Shown: positions 35,181 through 44,759 of the stretch, piece by piece | Layout of the letters: each line of letters begins with the position of its first letter | How positions within the stretch are numbered: the first letter of the stretch is position 1 | Origin: Armigeres subalbatus | Lineage: Eukaryota > Arthropoda > Insecta > Diptera > Culicidae | Direction: 5' to 3' | Length of the DNA stretch: 64,000 nucleotides | Assembly: GCF_024139115.2 (NCBI RefSeq) | Contig: NC_085140.1 | Coordinates: 338,644,966 to 338,708,965, forward strand | Position numbers and translations under genes: made by a program | The notes under the pieces: model-generated | Told to the model about the DNA's origin: nothing | Databases searched by the model: none | What the model saw: only the letters and a program-made list of their open reading frames with translations

Positions 35181-38100
35181 TTATTATTATTTAATCAGAC
35201 TAAGGCCGAAGTGGCCTGTGCGGTATATAAGAGTCTTCTCCATTCGGCTCGGTCCATGGCTACACGTCGCCAACCACGCAGTCTACGGAGGGTCCGCAAG
35301 TCATCTTCCACCTGATCGATCCACCTTGCCCGCTGCGCACCTCGCCTTCTTGTGCCCGTCGGATCGTTGTCGAGAACCATTTTCACCGGGTTACTCATTC
35401 CGACATTCCGGCTACGTGCCCGGCCCATCGCAGTCGTCCGATTTTCGCGGTGTGAACGATGGATGGTTCTCCCAACAGCTGATGCAATTCGTGGTTCATT
35501 CGCCTCCTCCACGTACCGTCCGCCATCTGCACCCCACCATAGATGGTACGCAGCACTTTCCGTTCGAAAACTCCCAGTGCGCGTTGGTCCTCCACGAGCA
35601 TCGTCCAGGTCTCGTGTCCGTAGAGGACTACCGGTCTAATTAGCGTTTTGTAGATTGTCAGTTTGGTACGGCGGCGAACTCTATTCGATCGGAGCGTCTT
35701 GCGGAGTCCAAAGTACGTACGATTTCCAGCCACTATGCGTCTCCGAATTTCTCTGCTTGTGTCATTTTCGGCAGTCACCAGTGAGCCCAAGTACACAAAT
35801 TTTTCTACCACCTCGATTTCGTCACCACCGATACAAACTCGCGGTGGGTGGCTCACATTGTCTTCTCTTGAACCTCTTCCTATCATGTACTTCGTCTTCG
35901 ACGTGTTGATGACTAGTCCGATCCGCTTAGCTTCCCTCTTCAGTCTGATGTAGGCCTCCTCCATCTTCTCAAAGTTACGTGCCATAATATCTATGTCGTC
36001 GGCGAAACCAAATATCTGGACGGACTTATTGAAAGTTGTACCACTCGTGTTAATACCTGCTCTTCGTATTACCCCTTCCAAAACGATGTTGAATAGCAAA
36101 CACGAAAGACCATCACCTTGCCGTAACCCTCTGCGGGTTTCGAAGGGACTCGAGAATGCCCCTGAAACTCGAACTACGCACATCACTCGATCCATCGTCG
36201 CTTTGATCAACCGTGTCAGTTTATCCGGAAAACCGTGTTCGTGCATTAGCTGCCATAGCTGGTCCCGATCGATTGTATCATATGCGGCTTTGAAGTCGAT
36301 GAATAGATGATGTGTGGGCACGTTGTATTCGCGGCATTTCTGCAGTACTTGGCGAATGGCGAACACCTGGTCCGTGGTGGAGCGTTCCCCCATAAAACCC
36401 GCCTGGTACTGCCCCACGAACTCCCTTGCAGTTGGTGCTAGTTGACGGCATACAATTTGGGAGAGTACCTTGTAGGCGGCGTTCAGCAATGTGATTGCGC
36501 GGTAGTTGCTACAATCCAGCTTATCGCCCTTTTTGTAGATGGGACACACGACACCTTCCATCCACTCCTGCGGCAAAACTTCCTCCTCCCAAATCTTGGT
36601 AGTGACCCAGTGCAGCGCTCTAGCCAGTGCCTCACCACCGTGTTTAAATAGCTCTCCTGGTAGTTGGTCAACCCCAGGGGCTTTGTTGTTCTTCAGTCGG
36701 CCAATCTCCTCCTGGATTTCCTGGAGATCCGGAGCCGGTAGAATTATGTCCTGTGCGCGTTCTCCCAGGTCCATCACCATACCGCCATCTTCGTCTGCCA
36801 CATCGCCATTCAGGTGTTCTTCGTAGTGCTGCCGCCACCTTTGGATCACCTCACGCTCGTTCGTAAGAAGGTTTCCGTTTATCTCCTTACACATATCAGG
36901 CTGTGGCACGTGGCCCTTACGTGAACGGTTTAACTTCTCATAGAACTTTCGTGTGTTATTAGCGCGGTACAGTTGCTCCGTTTCTTCACGGTCTCGATCT
37001 TCCTGCTGGCGCTTTTTCCTCCGGAAAATCGAGTTTTGTCTGTTCCGCGCCTGTTTATATCGTGCCTCGTTCGCCCTCGTGCGGTGTTGCAGCAATCTCG
37101 CCCATGCTGCATTCTTCTCTTCCACTAACTGCTCACATTCGCCGTCATACCAGTCGTTTCTCTGATCCGGGGGCACCGTGCCAAGTGCAGCGGTTGCGGT
37201 GCTACCAATGGCGGATCGAATATCTCTCCAGCCATCTTCAAGAGACGCTGCGCCTAGCTGCTCTTCCGTTAGAAGTGCCACTTCCAGCTGCTGCGCGTAT
37301 TCTTGGGCTAGTCTACCATCTTGTAGCCGCCCAATGTTAAGCCGCGGCGTCCGACTTCGACGCGTGTTGTACACCGTCGAGAGTTTTGAGCGCAGGCATA
37401 CTGCAACGAGGTAGTGGTCGGATTCAATATTCGCACTGCGGTAAGTGCGGACGTTCGTGATGTCGGAGAAGAATTTACCGTCGATTAGAACGTGGTCGAT
37501 TTGGTTTTCCGTTTCTTGGTTAGGTGATCTCCATGTGGCCTTGTGGATATTTTTGCGGGGAAAGAAGGTGCTTCGGACTACCATTCCGCGGGAGGCTGCG
37601 AAGTTTATGCATCGTTGGCCGTTGTCATTCGATACGGTGTGCAGACTATCCGGTCCGATGACCGGTCTATACATTTCCTCCTTCCTACCTGTGCGTTCAT
37701 GTCACCGATGACGATTTTAACGTCCCGCAGTGGGCATCCATCGTATGTCTGCTCCAGCTGTGCGTAGAACGCTTCTTTCTCGTCGTCGGGTCTCCCTTCG
37801 TGTGGGCAGTGCACGTTGATGATGCTATAGTTGAAGAAACGGCCTTTAATCCTCAGCTTGCACATCCTTGCGTTGATTGGCTGTCACCCAATCACGCGTT
37901 GGCGCATCTTACCCAGCACTATGAAGCCGGTTCCCAGCTCGTTGGTGGTGCCACAGCTTTGGTAGAAGGTAGCCGCTCGATGCCCGCTTTTCCACACTTT
38001 CTGTCCTGTCCAGCAAATCTCCTGCAGCGCCACGACGTCGAAGTTGCGGGGATGTAATTCATCGTAGATCATCCTGTCGCAACCTGCGAAACCTAGCGAC

Positions 38101-38489
38101 TTGCAATTCCATGTTCCAAGCTTCCAATCGTGATCCTGTATTCATCGCCTAGGTCTTTGCCGATTATATCGAGTCGCATTATCTCTTATATTGTTCGTAA
38201 TGATTGGTTTTCTAGGCGGCTTATTGGGCCAGCGCAAACCTCCTGTCTCGTCGGAGGGCCGTCGTGTCAGGGCTGTTTAGCGTCCCACCTAACACCAGGA
38301 CTTGGGCTTGTGCGCTTTGAGCGGCACACGGTCGCTTTGGTGGGGCCTACTTGCGGATACATGCAGCTTTTTATAGAGGTTTAACAGGGCCCACTGTCAA
38401 ACCCCACCACATCCTAGGCAAGCCCCACAACTCGCAGATGGCCTGGGGAGGGATCGTCAAGCCCTTGGACATAGTCCCTGCTGCCCCTG
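35181..38489 (-). mobile_element. RTE-clade LINE copy 1 (JAM1-like), near full length, 10-bp TSD
   Basis: Best preserved of the RTE copies: 3.3 kb on the minus strand with a 5' UTR (38,489 to about 38,260), one ORF with endonuclease and RT, and a short AT-rich 3' tail of (AAT)n at 35,181-35,192. Perfect TSDs AGCAATTCCA lie at 35,171-35,180 and 38,490-38,499. It inserted into a Jockey-like endonuclease gene. The clade is inferred from domain order, ORF size and motif style. Confidence 0.9.
35195..38250 (-). pseudogene. RTE ORF: AP endonuclease and reverse transcriptase, few lesions
   Basis: The endonuclease has WKLGTWNCKSL near 38,120, VALQEICWTGQ (catalytic Glu), IVIGDMNAQVG near 37,690, QIDHVLIDGKFF and IESDHYLVAV (catalytic SDH). 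The RT lies in the 759-codon frame from 37,674: CPIYKKGDKLDCSNYRAITL, FIDFKAAYDTIDRD (about residue 459), GLRQGDGLSCLLFN (about 518), FGFADDIDIMA (about 559), then the C-terminal GRLRWAGHVAGM. Lesions seen: a TGA near 38,148, a TGG-to-TGA stop near 37,885, a one-base deletion near 37,678 and a frameshift near 35,395. With so few lesions the insertion is fairly young, yet this copy cannot make a full protein. Confidence 0.9.
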
Positions 38490-38607
38490 AGCAATTCCAA
38501 TGGTAAAGTTTTATTTGAAGATTGTTCTGCGGGATATTATACTATTCAATATCCCAATGGACCAACTTGTTTTTCTTCCAGTCGAAGTCCTTCTACAATT
38601 CATTTAG

Positions 38608-41266
38608 TTTTAACTAGGGTGGTCGGTATTGGCAATTTTTTGCCAATACCGGTATTCGGTATTTGGTGGAGTCAATACCAGTAATACCGGTAGAAAACCG
38701 ATTTTTGTGAAAATTTCAGGTACCAAAAGAAAAACTTTTGATTTGGACTTTTGGATGAAAAACAGTATTTGCTGACAGACTTTAGATGTTAAAATCATGG
38801 GGCTTGTTGAGCTGGGCAAAGCGAAACTAAAGTAGACATTACATACTAAGCGACTCATCTCCCAATCCGCATTGGATTTTGCTGGCAATGTTGCCAACTA
38901 CTGAGAATGCCCTCTCTGGTTCAACCGAAGTTGGACGAATGGTTTCAAGACCGTCAAAAATCAGTGTCAAATACTTGCCCTTAATCCCTTCAGATTCATA
39001 GTAGGAGAATTCCTTACGGATTGCAGGCAAGGATTCTGGCATCAACGTATTTGCAGGGGTGGTAGCGATGAATGTTGTTCAAAATAGTGACTTTAGGGAC
39101 CAACGATGACGAAAATGTGACCAAATAGTGACTTTCAATTAGGGTATCCAATCATGGTTTGAACTAGTGAAAAGCGTATCAAGGTTTGAACTATTTTGAA
39201 ATCAGTCGAAATTTCCATTTCATTGGCAGGAAATAAACCTAAAACAGTATGAATGGTATATTTAGGTAAACTGGAAGTGCTGAAGTTCATTTAAACTTTC
39301 ATACATATTGTTTAAGTAGTTCAATGGAGTGATTTAAAAACGTCCTGAAATTGCGCTGAATTCCCCCCACTAGTGGTACAATTTCAAAAAGCTCGTAAAG
39401 AACTCATTTCATGACACAGAAGTAAGATCAATATATCAAAAGAAAGCCATTTTTATCTGTAATCGATTAACATCATCGTACAACTGAAAAATAGTTTTAA
39501 AAAGTTAAAATAGTAATATTTATACAAGGTAAAAATTGATCATGATTTGAACTTGTAAATGCAGTCATGTTCTGCTGCTGTCCGCTAGGAGCACTGCATG
39601 CAGCTAATTGAAGCATTTTGTTTACATTTCCGATATGGAAAAATCGCAATTTCCATATCGATAATTTAGACGATTTTCAAACGTTTCGAGTTACTAATCT
39701 AATGCGAGAAGATGAATATTAAAACCAATTTGTTTTTCTATGGGTTTCCTCAGCGTTTCATTCATGTAATTAGTATTATATTTAGGAGCTGCTGCCAGTA
39801 GTTCAAACCATGGTACGAATTTAGTTCAAACCATGGTACGAATTCTTTCATATAGGCGCTTGAAAATATCATATTTGATTGATTGTAACTATCAAAACTG
39901 AATGATTTTATTCTGCCAAACTTTGTCTCAAATGCCGAAGACGCATAGTAAAAATTGTCTCCAATTCCGAACACTGATTTTAATTCCGAACACCACCTTA
40001 AATGCACTAAAATGCAAAATTTCAACGTTATCACATTGTTGGACAATTCTTATGTTCTTAAACACTCTTTTATTTATGCAATAATAACAGAATATTTCAG
40101 ATAAATCTTCATGTATTGAGTGTTCGGAATATGAGTCTGTTCGGTATTTGAGTCAAAACAGTATTTAATTGAAATTTCAATGATTTGATGATTTACATCA
40201 AAAAATCTTAAAATTATAAACTGGCATACATTCTGTTACATTCTGGTACTGGTACAAATTAAATTTAACATTGAATTATGAATTCGGTCGTGGCTAGTTT
40301 TTATAATATTAAACTGTGTGTCGTGCCAAAATTACTTCTAACATAACTTGTTTCACATTTTTTTCTTTTATCTTTTATCTTGATGGATTGCAAGGCGGAT
40401 TTAAGAATCATAGACGATTTTTAATGTAGTTTCTGTCATCGACGCCCTTGTCGCTCATTGTTCTCCCTGACTTTGAGAAATATATAAGATATATAAGAAA
40501 TATATAATATCACTGTCATGTGATGAAACTGAAGCTGTTTATTATCTTTGTCACCGGATGGTATTAACGCTCACCATCAGACATGGCGTAGTTCTGGTTC
40601 CAATACTCCTCAATTCTGTTCGAGGTCAGCATTTCGCATTTAAACAAATTTCATTCGTGAAGAAAAAGATCATAGTTGACATGATTCGGAAAAAATCTCA
40701 TGATTTTCACAACACACTTGGAACTTCTTTGGTGCATATTTTCCAAATTTTATATATTGCTATCAAATTCACATTCAATTGGTTGATAATAATAGTAGGT
40801 ACAAAAGATTTTTATTTTGAATTATTTTACAATAGGCAATGCAAAAATAGTGACTTTAGTGAACATTTTCCGCATTTTGTACGCAAATAGTGAATTTTTA
40901 GTGACCAGACTCAGAATAGTGACCAAGTCTCTACAGTCTAGTTACAGTCTTTTCACAAGTTGTTCTTTCAATGATTGAGGAAAATTATCCATAGAGGCAC
41001 CGATCGTCAGGTATGGTCGTTGTTTCAGTTTGAACGATCGCATCAGGAATGATTAGACGCTTCAAGATTCCGTCCGCTTGCTTAATCAAAGTAGCTCTGG
41101 ATGTCTTGAAGAAAATGCCAAAATCGTTTCTGATTCATCGCATTCATTGCTTCACGGCAGAATTATTCAAAAAATCAAAAAGGTCGGCGTATTTGGGTCG
41201 TCTCTCTTGGATTCGTTCCTTAAAAGCATCGAATAAGTGGCGGAAATTTCTGTGGTTTGATTTGAT
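38608..41266 (-). pseudogene. hAT transposase remnant, interrupted
   Basis: On the minus strand, PTSVEPERAFSVVGNIASKI (about 38,935-38,870) is the hAT C-terminal dimerisation signature. The end at 38,610 reads TAGGGTGGTCGGTATTGGC, a plausible hAT terminus. A further piece at 41,255-40,930 (NFRHLFDAFKERIQERRPKY) could be the preceding part of the same transposase, with about 1.9 kb of foreign sequence between. A SINE cuts it at 41,267. Catalytic residues of the N-terminal part were not found. The C-terminal call is firm; joining the second piece to it is inference. Confidence 0.65.
39055..40925. other. Insertion-like block inside the hAT remnant; no gene
   Basis: About 1.9 kb of AT-rich DNA. 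Motifs of the type AAATAGTGACTTT recur near both sides (39,082, 39,121 and 40,850, 40,888, 40,914) as direct repeats. At 39,795-39,845 a 24-bp unit (TAGTTCAAACCATGGTACGA plus ATTT) is duplicated. Near 39,930-40,150 there are repeated ATTCCGAACAC motifs. No coding frame was recognised and no TSD could be fixed. Confidence 0.5.
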
Positions 41267-41450
41267 AATTGTTAAATATCTTGGCTGTGCATATGCACAG
41301 CATATGTTTCGAAATGGACAAATTGATATGAAATTTGCGAAAAAGAATCCACGTGTCTTGGAGGGACTCGAACCCTCAACCTCCTACTATCTAGATAGGC
41401 GTGATAATCCCTACACAACAAGACCACTTAAAGGTCACGTTTGCGGAAAA
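41267..41450 (-). mobile_element. tRNA-derived SINE (second copy of the 9,948 family)
   Basis: On the minus strand a tRNA-like head has an A-box-like segment (GTGGTCTTGTTGTGTAGGG near 41,420) and a B box (GGGTTCGAGTCCC near 41,370), then a body and a 3' end with TGTGCATATGCACAGCC near 41,295. The tail (CTTGGCTGTGCATATGCACA on the plus strand) is almost identical to that at 9,955. It lies inside the hAT transposase remnant. The stems do not support a working tRNA gene. Confidence 0.72.
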
Positions 41451-41784
41451 GCCATCAGAATCCGAGTACCAACCTCCACCGCGGTTAGCTCTCTTTTTTG
41501 CAAATTGAATATCTTTCGGATGCTTGATTTGTCCAATCTACCTATATACCTAGGTAGTATAGGTATACCGCCTGTGCTTGCGATGCACATACGCGATTGG
41601 TTGGTTTACCGATTTTTCAGTGCAAAGTAAAATTCAATTTTTCAATAGTTCAGCACCTTGAATGCAATTTTTCGATAGTTGAGCAAAATCTTAAAGAATT
41701 CGTCGATCGATTAACACCAGAATTTTTAAAATCGGTTGAAAGACGGCTGAGTTATTAGCCCATACTTCCTGACCACTTCTCGTG

Positions 41785-42610
41785 ATTTGAAACTGCAGGT
41801 CATCCCCTATGTTCCGGAAAGACGTAATCCTACGTCAAAAGGGCAACCCGACGACGAAAAAGAAGTGTTCTATGCACTGTTTGGAGCAGACATACGATGG
41901 ATGATTACCTACTACGGAACGTCAAAATCTTCATCGGCGACATGAACGCACAGGTAGGAAGGGAAGAAATGTAGGGGAGAACGGTCCAAAATGCACCCCT
42001 GGGGCAAAATGGCCTCAAACATAAAATAACTCATATAATCTGTTGTAGTACATTTATGAACGAATATTACCATTAGAATTCATAATTAGTTATCCGTTAT
42101 TGAATTCCATTGAAAAAAAAAGCAATATCCCTTCATATTCACTCAAATTTAACGATTTGCTATTCTTCCACCACATCCGTAAGATTGTAGTTCAATCCGT
42201 TAAGAGAAAACAAACAACCATGCGTTCACCATCATTTTACATGCAATTGAGTCATTTTACACCACCATTCGGGCGCTTTGCCCCAGGCCTATTTTTTTCA
42301 AACATTTCTTAAATGCGAGATCATTGTGAAATGTAGCTGGGTTTGTAAATTTTGCACCTATACATTGAAATGGTTGGGTATTTTTGTTTATATGGGCGAA
42401 AACATCGACAACGCTTAAGGAGTGCATTTTGGACCGTTCTTCTCTACACAAACCGGTGATCAGACCGGACAGTCTGCATACCGTATCGAATAAGAACGGC
42501 CAAGAATGCATAAATCAGAAACACTTTCTACCCCCACGATCCGAAACACTTTCTTCACCCGCAAGAATATCCACAAGGCCACATGGAGATCACCAAGAAC
42601 CAAGAACCAA
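41785..42610 (+). pseudogene. RTE-clade endonuclease remnant, split by a MITE
   Basis: The left part (41,785-41,973) encodes QPDDEKEVFYAL, then in another frame NVKIFIGDMNAQVGREEM, matching the middle of the RTE endonuclease at 51.8 kb. The right part (42,447-42,610) continues with SDRTVCIPYRI (family GPDSLHTVSN in another frame) and EYPQGHMEI, equivalent to RKNIHKATWRS. The join, once the MITE at 41,974-42,444 is left out, is in order. Frames are broken throughout. Confidence 0.82.
41974..42444. mobile_element. MITE, 471 bp, TA duplication, inserted in an RTE remnant
   Basis: The ends (left GGGGAGAACGGTCCAAAATG, right its near reverse complement) form TIRs of about 26 bp with three mismatches. 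TA lies on both sides (41,972-41,973 and 42,445-42,446), and the interrupted RTE sequence resumes directly after it, so the boundaries are well fixed. Inside, TTGCCCCAGG and GGGCAAAATGG type phrases echo the ends. No coding content; a TA target suggests a Tc1/mariner-like mobiliser. Confidence 0.87.
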
Positions 42611-42614
42611 GAAA

Positions 42615-42740
42615 GTTTGGTTTGGTGAGAAAATTGACCTTGTTTTGTTTTTGACCTTTTTTCGTTTTTGACCTTTTGTCCCTTTTGACTTTTTGTCCTT
42701 TTGACCTTCTGTCCTTTTCAACGTTTTGTCTTTTCGACCT
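42615..42740. repeat. Degenerate 15-19-bp repeat (TTTTGACCTTTTGTCC)
   Basis: Seven to eight degraded copies of TTTTGACCTTTTGTCC follow each other directly after the RTE remnant. Simple repeat; no function proposed. Confidence 0.85.
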
Positions 42741-42885
42741 TTTGTCATAAATTCGTTTTAAAGTGGTACGAAACAGGGTCTTTTGGACGGTAGATTGAAG
42801 AAATAACAAAACCCTTTCCAATTCGTGTAAAACTAAGAACAGCTCGGTCCGTAAATAAGTGTATATTAAGATGCAGAAGGAGCAG

Positions 42886-43136
42886 ACAGAATGAAACAGC
42901 AAGAAGAAATAGAAAAATGAAGAAAGAAGAAGGAATACGGATGTAGAAAGAAGGAAGAATTAAGAAAGAAAAAGGAAGTAGGAACGAGAAAGAAGGAAGA
43001 AGGGAGAAGGCGATGGAAGGAGGAAGATGGAAGGATGAAGGAGGAAGAAGAAAGGAGTAAGAAGGAAGAAGGAAGAATGGATAAGGAAGAGGAAAGAAGA
43101 ATGAAGGATGAATGAATAAAAAATAAGGAAGTAAGA
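42886..43136. repeat. Polypurine tract (GGAAGAA-rich), about 250 bp
   Basis: Almost all bases on the plus strand are A or G, with recurring GAAGGAAGAA and GGAGGAAGA motifs and few pyrimidine interruptions. Such tracts can adopt triplex (H-DNA) structure; here it is simply a low-complexity region. Confidence 0.92.
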
Positions 43137-43219
43137 TCTCATTTTTTAATTTTCACTTCTCATTTTTTAATTTTCACTATCCATAATCTGAGTTTTTTCA
43201 ACTATAATAATTTTTTTTT

Positions 43220-43427
43220 GCGGTAGAGGTAATGACGGCGTTGGCAGGTTTTGTTCTATTATTGGCAGGGGGGGGGGGGGGGGTTATGACTGATTATGCT
43301 CAAATTTGGCCCAAACATTTTTTGCATATCAAACAATATTGTGGCCAAATTTCATAAAATTCGGTCGACAAAAAACCCCGGCCAATAATAGAACAAAACC
43401 TGCCAAAGCCGTCTGTTCCTCTACCAC
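43220..43427. mobile_element. MITE, 208 bp, with G16 run
   Basis: The arms of about 47 bp share TTGGCAGGTTTTGTTCTATT (left from 43,220, right ending at 43,427 in reverse complement) with a few mismatches. The centre contains a run of 16 G (43,268-43,283), a likely polymerase-slippage site. No clear TSD beyond the arms. Non-coding. Confidence 0.82.
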
Positions 43428-43889
43428 ATTCCGCGGAATTAACTATTCTTCGAAAGACATTTCGCATCTTTGCACCGAAAACATTTGACGGAATGTACTT
43501 TTTCACCAAATGTCAGAATCATTTTTCGACACCAACATTTCAAAAGGGCGAATCTGATTTGTAAAAAAGAGCTTCTCACGACGATGCATGATGGGCTGAT
43601 TTGTGCCCACCAACGCAATCCAGCGCCATTTAATGCAGGGAGAGGATTAGCTGCTTCCGTTAGTGGTGTTGGATTGCGTAGATGGGTTCAAATTAGCCCC
43701 CCAGTGACGTTCGAAGCTCTAGTTTACAAAACCAGTTTCGTCTTTTTGAAAGAGTGGATCCGATTTTGCGCAATTCAGATAGAACTAACTTTGAAATTGT
43801 TGTTGAATTCTACATAATTGCAAGGTTCTATTGTTTTGTAATCTGATCTAAATTATGTTGGGTTGTTGTATGAAGCAATTAAAAGGCAA

Positions 43890-44560
43890 TGCTTCTTTGA
43901 ATGAGTACATCTGACCAGTATAAGGTGCAATGAAGAGACAACGACTTCTTTAAATTAGTACGTTTGTATAAATAAAGTATAAATACAAATATATTCTATT
44001 TTGATACGAAAATTATTTTAAGCTTTTAGTGGAATGTATTCACTTGTCATAAGACTACGTAGAAAAAGTAGTAGAAATAAATGGAATAGTACAAACTAGT
44101 CTTATGACAAAAGAAAAGAAAGTAGATAGTTCCTTCTATGAATGAGAGCATCTGCCCCGTATGAAGCAAAATGGAAAGATAATACCTTCTATAATTGGAC
44201 GCCTCTCCCCGGTATAAGGAAAGTAGGAAAAATAATGCCTTCTCTAACAAAGCGCGTCTATCTGATAAGATACGACGAGAGGGGTAATGTTTTTTTTTTT
44301 CAAATTAGTAGCGTCTGCCCGGTACAGGGCGGATTTTTTTTTCATTCTTTATTAAGGTTTTTTTTTATTCTAGATTGAGTTCAACACTGAACAGGGCGGA
44401 TGGAGAAGATAATGCCTGCTTTAAATAACTGCGTCCCGGTATAATGCGAAAAGCTAGAAATAATGAATTGTCAAAAAAAAAAGTCTTTCGACAATAAGGC
44501 AGAGGGAGAAGATAATCCCTTCATTAAAGTAGCCCGACTGTCAAGTAAGTATAATAAAGG
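43890..44560 (+). repeat. Degenerate 52-bp-type repeat array (family of 22.1 kb)
   Basis: About ten degraded units contain CTGCCCGGTATAA-like, GAGAAGATAATGCC-like and TTCTTTAAAT-like blocks (for example near 44,150, 44,205, 44,310, 44,400, 44,440 and 44,510), with AT-rich insertions between some. It ends about 40 bp before the candidate exon at 44,600. Confidence 0.75.
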
Positions 44561-44599
44561 GCTTGTAAGAGACAAATAAAATTTCAAAAAGCCAATAAG

Positions 44600-44728
44600 A
44601 TGAAGATGGAGAAGAAGAAGCTGCTCCTAACTATGGTCTATCTGCTAATACAAATTTCTGCACAAACCTTTCCTCCTTTACAACCAACAGTAGGAAGACC
44701 CATCCGTTCGCTAGGACACCTGGCCAAG
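44600..44728 (+). CDS. Candidate first coding exon of a secreted protein (43 codons)
   Basis: An ATG at 44,600 (context CCAATAAGATGA) opens a frame that starts MKMEKKKLLLTMVYLLIQIS and continues AQTFPPLQPTVGRPIRSLGH and LAK. It shows the three parts of a signal peptide: a basic n-region (KMEKKK), a hydrophobic core (LLLTMVYLLIQI) and a small-residue cleavage site (SAQ). The frame is followed exactly at 44,729 by GTAAGC, a good 5' splice donor in phase 0; without splicing it ends at a TAG nine codons later. It overlaps no recognised transposon. A short secreted protein or peptide precursor is possible. No second exon was identified, and chance cannot be excluded. Confidence 0.35.
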
Positions 44729-44759
44729 GTAAGCGCTCTAGCGGTATACAGGGAAAAAT

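Larger units (their letters stand above)
34720..38607 (+). pseudogene. Jockey-like LINE endonuclease, split by an RTE insertion
   Basis: The left part (34,720-35,180) encodes an AP-like endonuclease: AIITETYLKPGLLI (catalytic Glu), IYRNDRLDSACSGVAIVIN, then GDFNAKHLSWNKAQSNS in the next frame after a one-base shift. The right part (38,490-38,607) resumes with SNGKVLFEDCSAGYYTI and PNGPTCFSS, the expected continuation in Jockey-clade endonucleases. The interruption is the 3.3 kb RTE at 35,181-38,489 with a 10-bp TSD. The rest of the LINE is missing where the hAT remnant begins at 38,608. Confidence 0.82.
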
